Below, piece after piece: positions 36,535-46,346 of a DNA stretch of 64,000 nt. The stretch lies in NCBI RefSeq assembly GCF_024453815.1, contig NZ_CP072934.1, positions 806,001 to 870,000 of the forward strand, in the 5' to 3' direction. The stretch's first letter is position 1. Each line of letters opens with the position of its first letter. Source of the DNA: Corynebacterium pseudogenitalium. GTDB taxonomy: Bacteria; Actinomycetota; Actinomycetes; Mycobacteriales; Mycobacteriaceae. The translations under genes were made by a program, and so were the position numbers. The notes under the pieces are model-generated. The model worked only from the letters and a program-made list of their open reading frames with translations. It made no database searches and was not told where the DNA came from.

Positions 36535-37050
36535 CTATTCAACCAGGAGCGATAGTGAGCCTTCCACGTTTGGAGAGCTATCACCGCGGCGCTCGAAAAA
36601 CTGTGCCTCAACGATTCCCGGCTCCGGGCTGGAGAAGCTCCAGAAACCATCATCAGTAGTTGGAGGGCACTGTTTCGTCAGAGCGGAAGCACTGCCATCA
36701 TGCGCGATAAGCGCCACGCAACCGCTCAGAGGATAGCTGACCATCCCTTGTCCTTCATGGAGGGAGAACACCGCCGGCCACGCCGCTACGGCAGCATCAG
36801 GGCTGTGCGATTGGAGGGTGCCTTGGAATGTTCCAGAGGGGGCGTCGTCACGCACTTGCGGAGCTTCAGGAAACGCAGTCACCGTCACAACTGTAGGCAC
36901 CCCGTTAGGCTCCGGCTTTGGCTGAGCGGACCAGTACGCTGCGGCGAGCGCTATCCCGATAAGCGAGACCACCAGAGCTAAGACACCGCCAATAACCCAT
37001 GGCTTATTTGAGCCCCCAGCTGTACGAAGCTGCGAAAAAGAATCAGACAT
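36535..37050 (-). CDS. Hypothetical single-pass membrane protein, 171 aa
   Basis: A short cytoplasmic tail is followed by one helix (WVIGGVLALVVSLIGIALAAAYW, about residues 18-40), a Pro-rich linker, and an extracytoplasmic domain with two cysteines (LSGCVALIA, TKQCPPTT) that are likely disulfide-bonded. I do not recognise the domain. The start at 37050 falls inside the fumC terminator, so its own promoter must overlap that hairpin or it is read from fumC read-through. Its coding trend and neighbours support a real but minor gene. Confidence 0.65.
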   Translation of the reverse strand: MSDSFSQLRTAGGSNKPWVIGGVLALVVSLIGIALAAAYWSAQPKPEPNGVPTVVTVTAFPEAPQVRDDAPSGTFQGTLQSHSPDAAVAAWPAVFSLHEGQGMVSYPLSGCVALIAHDGSASALTKQCPPTTDDGFWSFSSPEPGIVEAQFFERRGDSSPNVEGSLSLLVE

Positions 37051-37101
37051 AAAAATCATCCCTGGTCGTGCTCATGAACATGGGCAGTAGCAGGGATGAT
37101 T
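37050..37101 (-). terminator. Terminator after fumC
   Basis: AATCATCCCTG (37054-37064) and CAGGGATGATT (37091-37101) are perfect 11-base arms with a 26-base loop. On the minus strand the hairpin is followed by TTTT. Confidence 0.75.
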
Positions 37102-37111
37102 GTAGCGAAGA

Positions 37112-38512
37112 CTAGTTGCGTTCGGTATGAGCCATCGACAGGACGTTCAAACGCTTGTCGAGCTCCTCCTCAGTCAACGTTTCGCCGTCCACGAAGCCGA
37201 GGTCAATCACAGCCTGGCGGATCGTGATGCCCTCCTTCACCGCATGCTTTGCCACTTTCGCAGCGTTCTCGTAGCCGATTGCACTGTTCAGAGGGGTGAC
37301 GATTGATGGTGAAGACTCCGCGAGCTGCTTCATGCGGGCCTCGTTCGCCTCGATACCGTCAACCAAGCGGGTAGCGAACTGTCGAGAGACGTTCGCCAGC
37401 AGGCGAGCGGACTCCAGCACGTTGCGCGCCATCATCGGGATGAACACGTTGAGCTCGAACTGGCCTTGCGAGCCGCCGAATGCCACTGCGGCATCGTTGC
37501 CGATCACCTGGGCTGAGACCTGGGTTGCCGCCTCGCACAGGACAGGGTTCACCTTGCCAGGCATGATCGACGAGCCTGGCTGCAGATCTGGGAGGTGAAT
37601 CTCCGCGAACCCTGCGAGTGGGCCTGAACCCATCAGACGGATGTCATTTGCAATCTTGTACAACGAGACTGCAACAGTGCGCATCGCACCGGAGAATTCC
37701 ACCAGAGCGTCGCGTGCGGCCTGGGCCTCGAAGTGGTTCTTTGCCTCCGACAGCTGTGTCAGTCCGGTGAGCTTCACCAGCTCTGCGGTCACCTTTGCGC
37801 CAAAGTCTGCTGGGGTGTTGATGCCGGTGCCAACCGCGGTGCCGCCAATGGCGAGCTCGCCGAGGCGGCCAACAGTTGCCTCAACGCGCTCGATGCCGAG
37901 CTCGATCTGACGAGCGTAGCCGGAGAACTCCTGACCAAGCGTCAGCGGGGTCGCGTCCATCAGGTGAGTGCGGCCCGACTTCACTACCTCGTGCCATTGC
38001 TCAGCCTTCGCAGCCAGTGACTTCTGCAGCACCTGCAGGGCCGGGACCAGCACTTCGACGGCAGCTTCGGTGGCAGCAATGTGCGTTGCAGTTGGGAAGG
38101 TGTCGTTCGAGGACTGTCCCATGTTGACGTGGTCGTTCGGGTGGACTTCCACGCCGTTTGCGTGCGCGATCGAAGCAATGACCTCATTAGTGTTCATGTT
38201 CGAGGAAGTGCCAGAACCCGTCTGGAAGACGTCAATTGGGAACTGGTCGTTGTGCTTGCCGTCTGCGATTTCCTTCGCCGCAGCGATGATCGCGTCAGCC
38301 TTTTCCGCATCGAGCTTGCCCGAATCCTTGTTGACCTGCGCACACGCGGCCTTGAGGAGCCCAAGGGCGCGGATCTGCTGGTTCTCGAGGCCCCGGCCAG
38401 AGATCGGGAAGTTCTCTACAGCACGTTGAGTTTGAGCACGCCACAGTGCATCAACAGGTACTTTGACCTCACCCATGGTGTCGTGCTCGATACGGTACTG
38501 CTTATCGGCCAT
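37112..38512 (-). CDS. fumC: Class II fumarate hydratase, 466 aa
   Basis: Iron-independent fumarase of the TCA cycle. Motifs are [49 protein letters not shown] and the signature loop [16 protein letters not shown] with the catalytic Ser. Full length. It follows glpX on the same strand with a 46-base gap; the glpX-fumC order is conserved in mycobacteria and corynebacteria. Confidence 0.97.
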   Translation of the reverse strand: MADKQYRIEHDTMGEVKVPVDALWRAQTQRAVENFPISGRGLENQQIRALGLLKAACAQVNKDSGKLDAEKADAIIAAAKEIADGKHNDQFPIDVFQTGSGTSSNMNTNEVIASIAHANGVEVHPNDHVNMGQSSNDTFPTATHIAATEAAVEVLVPALQVLQKSLAAKAEQWHEVVKSGRTHLMDATPLTLGQEFSGYARQIELGIERVEATVGRLGELAIGGTAVGTGINTPADFGAKVTAELVKLTGLTQLSEAKNHFEAQAARDALVEFSGAMRTVAVSLYKIANDIRLMGSGPLAGFAEIHLPDLQPGSSIMPGKVNPVLCEAATQVSAQVIGNDAAVAFGGSQGQFELNVFIPMMARNVLESARLLANVSRQFATRLVDGIEANEARMKQLAESSPSIVTPLNSAIGYENAAKVAKHAVKEGITIRQAVIDLGFVDGETLTEEELDKRLNVLSMAHTERN

Positions 38513-38558
38513 TCAATCTTTCCTTTACTTGATACTTACAGAAAATCGACGCTTTGAA

Positions 38559-39572
38559 TTACTTGATCGGGCCGGAGTAATCGATCACCGAGTACTCCTG
38601 AAGCTTCGGCAGCTGGTGGAGGGACTCCACGTAGCGGACGGTGCCAGACTTCGAGCGCATTACCAACGAACGGGTGGTAGCGCCATTCTTACGGTAGGAG
38701 ACGCCGCGCAGCATGTCGCCGTTGGTGACACCGGTAGCCGCGAAGTAGCAGTTATCGGAGGCCACCAAGTCGTCGAGGCCAAGCACACGGTCGAGATCGT
38801 GGCCCGCTGCCAGCACGCGTTCGCGCTCTTCATCGGACTGCGGTGCGAGCTGGCCCTGGATCTCACCACCAAGGCACTTCAATGCACACGCCGTGATAAC
38901 CCCCTCCGGTGTGCCACCGATGCCCATCGCCATGTCAATGGAGTTGGTGTTCTGGGCAGCAGCGATGGCACCAGCAACGTCTCCGTCCATAATGAAACGT
39001 ACCTTGGCACCAGCCTTGCGAATCTCCTCAACCAGCTTGTTGTGACGTGGGCGGTCGAGTACCACCACAGTCACGTTACCAACGCCGACTCCCTTGGCTT
39101 CTGCCACTGCCTTAATGTTGAACTCGACGGACTTCGTAATATCGATGACCCCGACAGCCTCAGGGCCGACTGCAATCTTGTTCATGTAGAACGCGTCCTG
39201 CGGGTTGAACATGGAGCCACGGTCGGCAGCCGCGATAACCGAAATAGCATTCGGGCGACCTTCCGCCATCAGGCGCGTGCCGTCGACTGGGTCAACCGCC
39301 AGATCAACCTGTGCGCCAAAACCGTTGCCGACACTTTCGCCGTTAAACAACATCGGCGCCTCGTCCTTTTCGCCCTCGCCAATGACGATGACGCCGTCCA
39401 TCGTGACGGAGTTGATCATCTTGCGCATAGCGTCGACTGCGGCGCCGTCACCTTCATTTTTCATCCCGCGACCTACCCAGCGGCCAGAGGCAAGCGCAGC
39501 AGCCTCGGTAACGCGCACGAGCTCCATTGCAAGGTTACGATCAGGGAAGTTTTCAGAAGTTTGTTCAGACAT
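38559..39572 (-). CDS. glpX: Class II fructose-1,6-bisphosphatase, 337 aa
   Basis: Gluconeogenic phosphatase of the lithium-sensitive GlpX type. Seen are [40 protein letters not shown] (metal ligands), [17 protein letters not shown] and [18 protein letters not shown]. The length is typical. It is the usual sole FBPase in corynebacteria, which makes it important for growth on organic acids. ATG at 39572. Confidence 0.96.
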   Translation of the reverse strand: MSEQTSENFPDRNLAMELVRVTEAAALASGRWVGRGMKNEGDGAAVDAMRKMINSVTMDGVIVIGEGEKDEAPMLFNGESVGNGFGAQVDLAVDPVDGTRLMAEGRPNAISVIAAADRGSMFNPQDAFYMNKIAVGPEAVGVIDITKSVEFNIKAVAEAKGVGVGNVTVVVLDRPRHNKLVEEIRKAGAKVRFIMDGDVAGAIAAAQNTNSIDMAMGIGGTPEGVITACALKCLGGEIQGQLAPQSDEERERVLAAGHDLDRVLGLDDLVASDNCYFAATGVTNGDMLRGVSYRKNGATTRSLVMRSKSGTVRYVESLHQLPKLQEYSVIDYSGPIK

Positions 39573-39832
39573 GAAACAGTGCCCTCCTGCGGCAAACTAG
39601 TTTTAGTTGTGACAACATCGACATCATGCCGCGTTGCAAAGCCATACCACTGCGGTCTGGCACACCTCTATCATGGCACTTTTGCCAGACATGAACCGTC
39701 GTTTCTACACCTAAAATAGGGCAATGCTGCGAATAGTGGTGTCTGAACTGGGGACTTCCTGCGTAAAAAGCCAACGCGCGGGGGTAAAAGACAAATTCGG
39801 GGGTATCAGGAATCCATGTCATACTGGAGCGC

Positions 39833-40405
39833 GTGGCTCAAGAAAACAAACCTCGCATTTTCCAAGACGGCAGAGACATGCTCATCAACGTCATCTTGAT
39901 CGTGGTCGTCATGATCATTGCCGTTGGTGCGACCGGGCTGTGCACGTTCAATCCCGGTAAGCCCGAAAATGGGCCTGTGCAAGAAGTCGATGCGAAGACG
40001 TTCCTTGGCCTTGAGGCTCGCGGAGTCGATTTTCCGGTGCGCTACCCGGAAATGCCAACAGGGTGGGTGACGAACTCCGCGCGGCGAAGCATGATCGCGC
40101 AGCAGCCAGCTCCAGTCGTAGGGTGGGTCACGCCCGATGGTGGCTTCATCCAGCTGACGCAAACGGGTGCGGACAGCAAAACGGTCCAGTCCGAGGTTGA
40201 CGGAAAGCAGCGCACGCTTGACCGCCAGGACACGATCGATGGCCACAGCATTGAGATATTCAAGGGTACCGAGGCGAAAACTCGCCCACTGTGGGTTATC
40301 GATGCCGGCGACGCACGATTCGCCGTCACAGGTGCCGGAACAGACGCCGAGTTTGAGGAACTGATACGTACTGCGCTCGCGACCGAGCCGCTGTCAGCGC
40401 AGTAG
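39833..40405 (+). CDS. DUF4245 membrane-anchored protein, 190 aa
   Basis: One N-terminal transmembrane helix (MLINVILIVVVMIIAVGATG, about residues 16-35) is followed by an extracytoplasmic domain starting with the conserved VDFPVRYPEMPTGWVTNSAR. This is the actinobacterial DUF4245 family, with no known function, usually between glpX and xseB. GTG at 39833 is leaderless, with CATACT (39820-39825) seven bases upstream. Confidence 0.87.
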   Translation: MAQENKPRIFQDGRDMLINVILIVVVMIIAVGATGLCTFNPGKPENGPVQEVDAKTFLGLEARGVDFPVRYPEMPTGWVTNSARRSMIAQQPAPVVGWVTPDGGFIQLTQTGADSKTVQSEVDGKQRTLDRQDTIDGHSIEIFKGTEAKTRPLWVIDAGDARFAVTGAGTDAEFEELIRTALATEPLSAQ

Positions 40406-40421
40406 ACGCCGTGGCAGCAGG

Positions 40422-40694
40422 CTATTCCGACTGTGATGTTTGCTCAGCCGCGTCGCGCTGCTGAATAGCGGCCTCGACACGTTTTGATGCTCCCTCGAGT
40501 AGCTGCTCGCAGCGCTTCGCGAGCCCCTCGCCGTACTCCCAATACTTCAGTGATTCGTCAAGGCTCATTTGCCCGAGCTCGAGGACCCTCACTGTTTCTA
40601 CGAGTTGCTGCCTAGCTTGCTCGAACGAAAGCGTTGCGGGGTCGGGGAATGCGGCGTCGGTGGGTTGGCCATTGCCATACGTGTTTTCGGACAT
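40422..40694 (-). CDS. xseB: Exodeoxyribonuclease VII small subunit, 90 aa
   Basis: A small helical protein with the XseB core FEQARQQLVETVRVLELGQM and LDESLKYWEYGEGLAKRCEQ. It complexes with XseA to degrade single-stranded DNA. It follows xseA on the same strand with a 46-base gap. Confidence 0.93.
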   Translation of the reverse strand: MSENTYGNGQPTDAAFPDPATLSFEQARQQLVETVRVLELGQMSLDESLKYWEYGEGLAKRCEQLLEGASKRVEAAIQQRDAAEQTSQSE

Positions 40695-40740
40695 GGATTG
40701 TCTCCTTGATGCTAGATGCTAGTGAAATTGCTGTGTGGAT

Positions 40741-42006
40741 TTAATCGGCGGGGGTGGTCCCCATTGCTGCTGCGGTGATGGAACCGTCCGCGACGCGGAT
40801 GCGCAGCTGCGATCCGGGTGGTGATTGTTCGATGCTGGTGACAACCTCAGGATCGGAATGGTCGCGGGGGAGGACTTGTACTACGGAATATCCGCGCGCG
40901 AGAGTTGCTGCTGGCCCTAACGCCGAAACTTGTGAGCGGAGCGCAGCGACCTGCTGCGTTTCTCGTGCCAACAGGTGGCTGATCTCTCGTCGCATCGAAG
41001 CAACCTGCTGTGAGACCTCTTCGCTTCGACGCTCAATTGCCAGTAACGGGTTCTGCATCACCGGACGCGAGCGCCAGTACTGGATCTCTTCCGATTTGGT
41101 GGAAACCCAGGTGCGCAGCGCCTGCGCGCTGCGTGCGCGCGCCTCAGACAGAAACGCAAGCTCCTGGGTGGCATCGATGACGACGCGTTTAGCGGCGTCG
41201 GTTGGAGTGGCCGCGCGTAAGTCAGCGACGTTGTCGAGCACCGGGTTGTCTGGTTCGTGCCCAATGGCGGATACCACCGGCGTTCCCGCCGCAGCCACAG
41301 CGCGCTGCAGCGCCTCCTCAGAAAACGGAAGGAGGTCCTCGACCGAGCCTCCGCCACGGGCAATGATGATGACCTCAACATTGGGGTCCGCGTCAAGCGT
41401 CTGCAGGGCCTGAATGACCTCAGGCACCGCGTTCGGTCCCTGTACCGCGGTGTTGATCACGCGGAATTGGACCGCGGGCCAACGGCTCTGCGCCACGGAA
41501 AGCACGTCGCGCTCGGCGGCTGAGCCGCGACCAGTAATGAGGCCAATCGTGTTCGGGAGCAGGGGAATCGGCCGTTTGCGGGCGCGGTCAAAGAGACCCT
41601 CACTTGCAAGCTGTTTCCGAAGCTGCTCAATCTTCGCGAGCAATTCACCGATACCGACGTGGCGAATCTGCGTCGTCCACATCGAAAAGGAGCCGCGGCC
41701 CTCGTAGAAGGCCGGCTTGCCGTAGATGACGACGCGGTCACCGTCCTTTGGTGGCGTCGGCAAGCTCCTTAAGTAGTCCGAGGAAACCGTAAGCTGCACG
41801 CTCGTTTCCTGCTGTGTATCGCGGAGCGTGAGATAGGAGAATTTCCAGCTCGGCTTGTAGTTCACCTGCGTGAGCTGGCCTTCGACCCACAAGTGGCCCA
41901 GACGGTTAATCCACCCCTTGACCGACTTATTCAACTTTGCCACTGGCCATGGCTGCTCAGGGCTACTTGGTGAGGCTGAACGCTCACCTTGTGCTTGTGT
42001 CAACAC
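40741..42006 (-). CDS. xseA: Exodeoxyribonuclease VII large subunit, 421 aa
   Basis: An N-terminal OB-fold (about residues 22-120, [20 protein letters not shown]) is followed by the catalytic domain with [35 protein letters not shown] and [15 protein letters not shown], then a coiled-coil region and [10 protein letters not shown] at the C-terminus. The start is GTG at 42006 or TTG at 42003, with AAAGGAG just upstream. Single-strand exonuclease in repair; operon with xseB. Confidence 0.95.
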   Translation of the reverse strand: MLTQAQGERSASPSSPEQPWPVAKLNKSVKGWINRLGHLWVEGQLTQVNYKPSWKFSYLTLRDTQQETSVQLTVSSDYLRSLPTPPKDGDRVVIYGKPAFYEGRGSFSMWTTQIRHVGIGELLAKIEQLRKQLASEGLFDRARKRPIPLLPNTIGLITGRGSAAERDVLSVAQSRWPAVQFRVINTAVQGPNAVPEVIQALQTLDADPNVEVIIIARGGGSVEDLLPFSEEALQRAVAAAGTPVVSAIGHEPDNPVLDNVADLRAATPTDAAKRVVIDATQELAFLSEARARSAQALRTWVSTKSEEIQYWRSRPVMQNPLLAIERRSEEVSQQVASMRREISHLLARETQQVAALRSQVSALGPAATLARGYSVVQVLPRDHSDPEVVTSIEQSPPGSQLRIRVADGSITAAAMGTTPAD

Positions 42007-42115
42007 CGCTCCTTTCCCAGCGTGTCGATGGAATACGCTGTCATTGTTTCATAGATAGATCACCACAAGAATGTGTACCTACTGTTTTAGACGTTGATTC
42101 GGTAGGGTCGGTTCC

Positions 42116-43075
42116 ATGACAAATCAGGGTAAAAAAGTTCTTCTGGCAGCACCTCGCGGTTACTGCGCAGGTGTGGATCGTGCAGTTGTCACTGTAGAAA
42201 AGGCGCTGGAAAAATACGGAGCCCCAATTTATGTGCGAAAAGAGATCGTCCACAACAAGTACGTAGTGGAAACACTAGAGAAGCGCGGCGTCATATTCGT
42301 TGACGAAACCGACGAGGTCCCCGAAGGCTCGCACCTTGTTTTTTCCGCGCACGGAGTTTCCCCCGCGGTCCGCGAAGCAGCGGACGGGCGCAACTTGCTG
42401 GCGCTCGACGCCTCGTGCCCGCTCGTGACCAAGGTGCACAACGAGGTGAAGCGGTTTGCCAAGCACGGATACCAGATCTTGCTTGTCGGCCACGAGGGCC
42501 ACGAGGAAGTCGAAGGTACCGCAGGTGAGGCCCCGGAGGTCACCCACCTCGTTGACGGGGTCGAGGGTGTCGACGCCCTTCCCGACTTCCCAGAGGGGAC
42601 GAAGCTAGTGTGGCTATCCCAGACCACCCTGTCTGTTGATGAAACGATGCTGATCGTTGAAAAGCTGCGCGAGCGCTACCCAGATCTAGAAAACCCGCCT
42701 AGCGACGACATCTGCTACGCAACGCAAAACCGTCAGGTAGCAGTGAAGAAGATCGCACCGCAGACGGAACTCGTTATTGTGGTCGGCTCGCAAAATTCTT
42801 CCAATTCGAAGCGCCTGGTGGAAGTAGCGCTCGACGCTGGTGCCAACAACGCATACCTCATCGACTACGCCCACCAAGTACAAGACGAATGGTTCGAGGG
42901 CGTCAACACCGTTGGCGTAACATCGGGAGCTTCGGTGCCGGAAATTCTGGTTCAGGAGCTGCTCGCGGAGCTGGCGAAGCGCGGTTACACCGATGTAGAG
43001 GAAGTCACCACTACGGTAGAGACGATCACGTTCGCGCTGCCGCGGGATCTGCGTCAGCCGCGCCGTAGCAGCTAG
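42116..43075 (+). CDS. ispH: 4-hydroxy-3-methylbut-2-enyl diphosphate reductase, 319 aa
   Basis: Last enzyme of the MEP isoprenoid pathway, with an iron-sulfur cluster. The three cluster cysteines are in [10 protein letters not shown] (about residue 19), [11 protein letters not shown] (about 101) and ICYATQNRQ (about 200); the catalytic-site Glu and SSNS motif ([11 protein letters not shown]) are present. The message is leaderless, with TAGGGT (42103-42108) seven bases before the ATG. It is divergent from xseA as in M. tuberculosis. Confidence 0.97.
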   Translation: MTNQGKKVLLAAPRGYCAGVDRAVVTVEKALEKYGAPIYVRKEIVHNKYVVETLEKRGVIFVDETDEVPEGSHLVFSAHGVSPAVREAADGRNLLALDASCPLVTKVHNEVKRFAKHGYQILLVGHEGHEEVEGTAGEAPEVTHLVDGVEGVDALPDFPEGTKLVWLSQTTLSVDETMLIVEKLRERYPDLENPPSDDICYATQNRQVAVKKIAPQTELVIVVGSQNSSNSKRLVEVALDAGANNAYLIDYAHQVQDEWFEGVNTVGVTSGASVPEILVQELLAELAKRGYTDVEEVTTTVETITFALPRDLRQPRRSS

Positions 43076-43093
43076 TGCTCGTCTAGCCTTCGC

Positions 43094-43753
43094 CTAGCGA
43101 TCTTCGTTTTTGTACAGGTCCTCGCCAAGGCGAGAGGCAACTCGCCGGGCCCGCTCCCCACGGGGGCGGGCCTGACTGCGTTCTGCCTTCGTTCGCTTCA
43201 ACAGCTCATCGACCGTGATGCCACCCTGGCTGCGCTCACGGGCCCGACGGCCCTCGCTATTGGTCCTGCGGTTCGACTGGCTCATGCGGCGGCGCTGCGC
43301 TCGCTCCCGGCGCAGGACTTCATCGTTATGGCGTTGGATCAGCCAGTAGCGCACGATGGCGATCACCAGGGCACCAGCAGTCACCGTGAAGAGAATAGGG
43401 AAGTGCTCGATTACTGGGTAGAGCACCATAAGGATAGCGGTTTTCCCGCCTGCACCAGCTGCCCCAAGCTGATTGCGTGCTGAAATCAGTCCAAATCCAA
43501 GCAGCGCAATGACGAACAAAAGCGGGGTAGCCGCGACGGTAAGGAACAAACCCCGCGGGTCTACCAGCGTTGTCACGGCGATGACCGCGACGCTGAACAG
43601 TACGAGCAGAGGCCATCCGATGTATCCCGCCGACGTTGCGATGACGACGCCGGTCAGCAGCGCAGCAAAGATAATGCCGATGCTGGAAACGGTAGGCAAA
43701 CCGTGGAAGGTGGCGGTACCAGGGCGCGGGGATCGGAGAGAGTTTTGAGACAC
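43094..43753 (-). CDS. DUF6542 membrane protein, 219 aa
   Basis: Four hydrophobic segments lie between residues 25 and 140 (GIIFAALLTGVVIATSAGYI first). A long, very basic cytoplasmic tail with RRRMSQSNRRTNSEGRRARE follows. This is the actinobacterial DUF6542 family found between ispH and ychF; function unknown. GTG at 43753 is chosen because TAGAAT (43761-43766) lies seven bases upstream; the ATG at 43762 would overlap the promoter. Confidence 0.83.
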   Translation of the reverse strand: MSQNSLRSPRPGTATFHGLPTVSSIGIIFAALLTGVVIATSAGYIGWPLLVLFSVAVIAVTTLVDPRGLFLTVAATPLLFVIALLGFGLISARNQLGAAGAGGKTAILMVLYPVIEHFPILFTVTAGALVIAIVRYWLIQRHNDEVLRRERAQRRRMSQSNRRTNSEGRRARERSQGGITVDELLKRTKAERSQARPRGERARRVASRLGEDLYKNEDR

Positions 43754-43810
43754 GCTGGGCATTCTACCCGGCCTACCCCCGAGTCTTGCCAGTTTGACCC
43801 GCTCCAGGGG

Positions 43811-44863
43811 CTAACAATTCGACGAATCTGAGTCGCGGAGTCTCGGTCGCGCATCGATAGGGTGAAACTCCGGCGCACTCGACGAGTGCCCAGCTGCACC
43901 TAGTTCCTCGAGCTTACGAGCGGTGACCATCACCCGACTGTCGAGCGACGCCAGTGTTGCGTTGTACGACTCGACCGCCTTCTCAAGACTGCTCCCGACG
44001 CGGTTGTAGTGCTCTGTCAGCGTGCCGAGACGCCGGTACAGCTCTTCGCCAAGACGCTGGATGGTCTGCGCCTCCCGATTCATGGAATCTTGCCTCCACC
44101 CAAGTTCAACCGTGCGCAGCAGTGCGAACAGCGTCGTGGGGGTCGCGATGACGACGTTGCGGGCAAAAGCGTAGTCGAGCAGCTCCGGGTCGATAGCGAG
44201 ACCGGCGTCCAAGAATGGGTCTGCTGGGACAAACATCACGACGAATTCCGGGCTGGGCTGAAATGCCTTTATGTATGACTTTGAGGACAGCGTATCGACG
44301 TGGCTTCGCAGCAGGTGCGCGTGTCTACGCAGGTAGCCTTGCTTTTCTTCCGGGTCTTCCGTGTTGAGCGCATCGAGGTATGAAGAAAACGGAACCTTGG
44401 CGTCGACGATGATGTTTCGATCCTGGGTGAGCCGGATAACCATGTCCGGGCGTAGCGAGGCGCCGTCGAAACGCATGTACGCCTGAGCGTCAAAGTCGAC
44501 GTGCTCTACCATCCCACCCAGCTCTACCACGCGCTGCAGCTGCACTTCGCCCCATCTGCCTCGGACCTGCGGTGAGCGCAGTGCAGTGATGAGCTGATCA
44601 GTCCGGTCCCCGAGCCTGGATGAGGTGCGCGCAATTGCTTGTACTTGGCCTGCCAAGGCAGACTGCGCTACTGCTTGCTCTTTATCGATGTCTTCGAGAC
44701 GAACCTGTAGGTCACGAAGTGCCTGTGCCAGCGGGCGTAGATCAGTAGGCGGGTGCTGTTGGGGGTTGGTACGCTGCATCCAAAACGCGCCGCCAAAAAA
44801 GCCCAGGATGGCCCCAACGAGGAGGCCCGTAAAGATCAATAGCAGTGCGGTCGATGCGTCCAT
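43811..44863 (-). CDS. rmuC: DNA recombination protein RmuC homologue, 350 aa
   Basis: An N-terminal membrane anchor (TALLLIFTGLLVGAILGFFG) is followed by a coiled coil (about residues 45-95) and the RmuC nuclease-like domain: RGRWGEVQLQRVVELGGM, RPDMVIRLTQDRNIIVDAKV, EFVVMFVPADPFLDAGL and ATPTTLFALLRTVELGWRQ. The family limits DNA inversions and has a PD-(D/E)xK-like core (D..I.DAKV). ATG at 44863 or 44869 is the start; the latter adds two residues. Confidence 0.92.
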   Translation of the reverse strand: MDASTALLLIFTGLLVGAILGFFGGAFWMQRTNPQQHPPTDLRPLAQALRDLQVRLEDIDKEQAVAQSALAGQVQAIARTSSRLGDRTDQLITALRSPQVRGRWGEVQLQRVVELGGMVEHVDFDAQAYMRFDGASLRPDMVIRLTQDRNIIVDAKVPFSSYLDALNTEDPEEKQGYLRRHAHLLRSHVDTLSSKSYIKAFQPSPEFVVMFVPADPFLDAGLAIDPELLDYAFARNVVIATPTTLFALLRTVELGWRQDSMNREAQTIQRLGEELYRRLGTLTEHYNRVGSSLEKAVESYNATLASLDSRVMVTARKLEELGAAGHSSSAPEFHPIDARPRLRDSDSSNC

Positions 44864-44895
44864 GTGCATTAGTAGAGCACATGAGCGGGACAAAA

Positions 44896-46245
44896 CTAGG
44901 CGTTAGGACGCAGTCGATCGAACATATGTTTTAACTTGTCGGGCTTGTATCGCGGACGGAAACGGTGATCGGGTTGATCAAGATCCTCCTCCGCGGACTC
45001 TCCCTGTGCAGCCTCCGAGGGGACAGTGGCTGCCCATTCATCTTCCTCGCGCAGCGCATCGCGCTTGTGTTGGCTTTCGATGCTTTCCAGCTCAGCAATC
45101 GCACGACCTTCCTCGGTGATGAAAGAAAGATCTTCCGGGTGTACTTCCCCTGAGTGGATGCGCACGATATCGAGCGCGTAGCGGTAGCAAACCGCGATCA
45201 TCGCAGCTACGGGGACTGCCAAGAAGGCACCAATCAGGTTGAAGAGTCCACCACCTACGGTCACGGAGACCAGCACGATCACTGGATGCAAGTTCATTGC
45301 ACGGGACTGCAGCATCGGGGAGAGCACATTGCCTTCCAGCTGTTGGACAACAATGACGATGGCAAACACAATCAACGCTTGGGTTACGCCAAGCGACACC
45401 AACGCGACCAAAATGGCAAGCGCGCCTGCCACAACCGCACCCACAATCGGGATGAACCCCGCGATGAACGTCAGCACAGCGAGCGTGAACGCCATCGGGA
45501 CGCCCACGAAGTAAATGCCGAGTCCGATGAAGATGGCGTCGACAAGCGAGACAACAGCTTGGGCGCGAATAAAACCCCCAAGTGTGTTCCATGCACGGGT
45601 GAAGAGCTCAGTGAAATGAAGGCCTGCGCGGCCACCGGTAGCACTGCGAAGCCACGGCAGGAACGTGTGTCCGTCTTTGAGGAAAAAGAAAGTTAAGACG
45701 AGTACGACGAACAGTGTGACAATCAGGCCTGCGGCAGTGCCAATACCCGTGAATACACCGCCAGCGATTGCCCCGGCCTGCTTCTGGAGCCACTGCGCAA
45801 TCTCGTTCACGCCCTCATCAAGATCATCGGGGTTGACATTGAGCGGTGGACCCTGCAGCCAGAGCTGCAACCGCTGCACACCTTCGAGCGCTTGCAGATA
45901 GAGCAACCTCGAGTGCGCCGCAATGTCCGGGGCAATCAACGAGACGAGAAAGCCGAGAAATCCAAAGAAGCCAAGCAACGTCAAGAGCGCCGCAAATCCA
46001 GCTGGTATGCCATGCTGGCGCAGCCAGCCCGCAACGGGCGCGAGCACAGTGCAGATGATGAGCGCAAGAACAACCGGAAGAATGCCTGCCCAAAACATCC
46101 CGATCACTTTGCCAAGCGCGGCCAAAAACACTGCGACAATGAGGACTCGCAGCGTCAACGTCGCGGCGGACTTGATCCACGCGCGGTAGACAATGCCGCG
46201 ATCAATCGGATTGGCGTCGTAGTCGAGAGGTTTCTGAGTGCTCAC
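44896..46245 (-). CDS. AI-2E family transporter (YdgG/TqsA/PerM type), 449 aa
   Basis: About eight membrane segments are present, with the family-specific block FIAGFIPIVGAVVAGALAIL and QLEGNVLSPMLQSRAMNLHP (about residues 255-320). The charged C-terminal tail of about 80 residues (EDEWAATVPSEAAQGESAEE) is cytoplasmic. Family members include small-molecule exporters and sodium/proton antiporters; the substrate is undetermined. It is 32 bases upstream of rmuC on the same strand. Confidence 0.88.
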   Translation of the reverse strand: MSTQKPLDYDANPIDRGIVYRAWIKSAATLTLRVLIVAVFLAALGKVIGMFWAGILPVVLALIICTVLAPVAGWLRQHGIPAGFAALLTLLGFFGFLGFLVSLIAPDIAAHSRLLYLQALEGVQRLQLWLQGPPLNVNPDDLDEGVNEIAQWLQKQAGAIAGGVFTGIGTAAGLIVTLFVVLVLTFFFLKDGHTFLPWLRSATGGRAGLHFTELFTRAWNTLGGFIRAQAVVSLVDAIFIGLGIYFVGVPMAFTLAVLTFIAGFIPIVGAVVAGALAILVALVSLGVTQALIVFAIVIVVQQLEGNVLSPMLQSRAMNLHPVIVLVSVTVGGGLFNLIGAFLAVPVAAMIAVCYRYALDIVRIHSGEVHPEDLSFITEEGRAIAELESIESQHKRDALREEDEWAATVPSEAAQGESAEEDLDQPDHRFRPRYKPDKLKHMFDRLRPNA

Positions 46246-46346
46246 GCGACCTATTGTGCCCCATCCGAGGGAGAAAGAAACGTAACCCGACCGCGAGCTG
46301 CAAACTTTTCGACGGCAACGCGATGGGTGGGCTAGGATTGGCCAGC

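Noticed and set aside
38463-39719. Long plus-strand frame opposite glpX
   Set aside because: It is the antisense shadow of the well-supported glpX gene and shows no domain.
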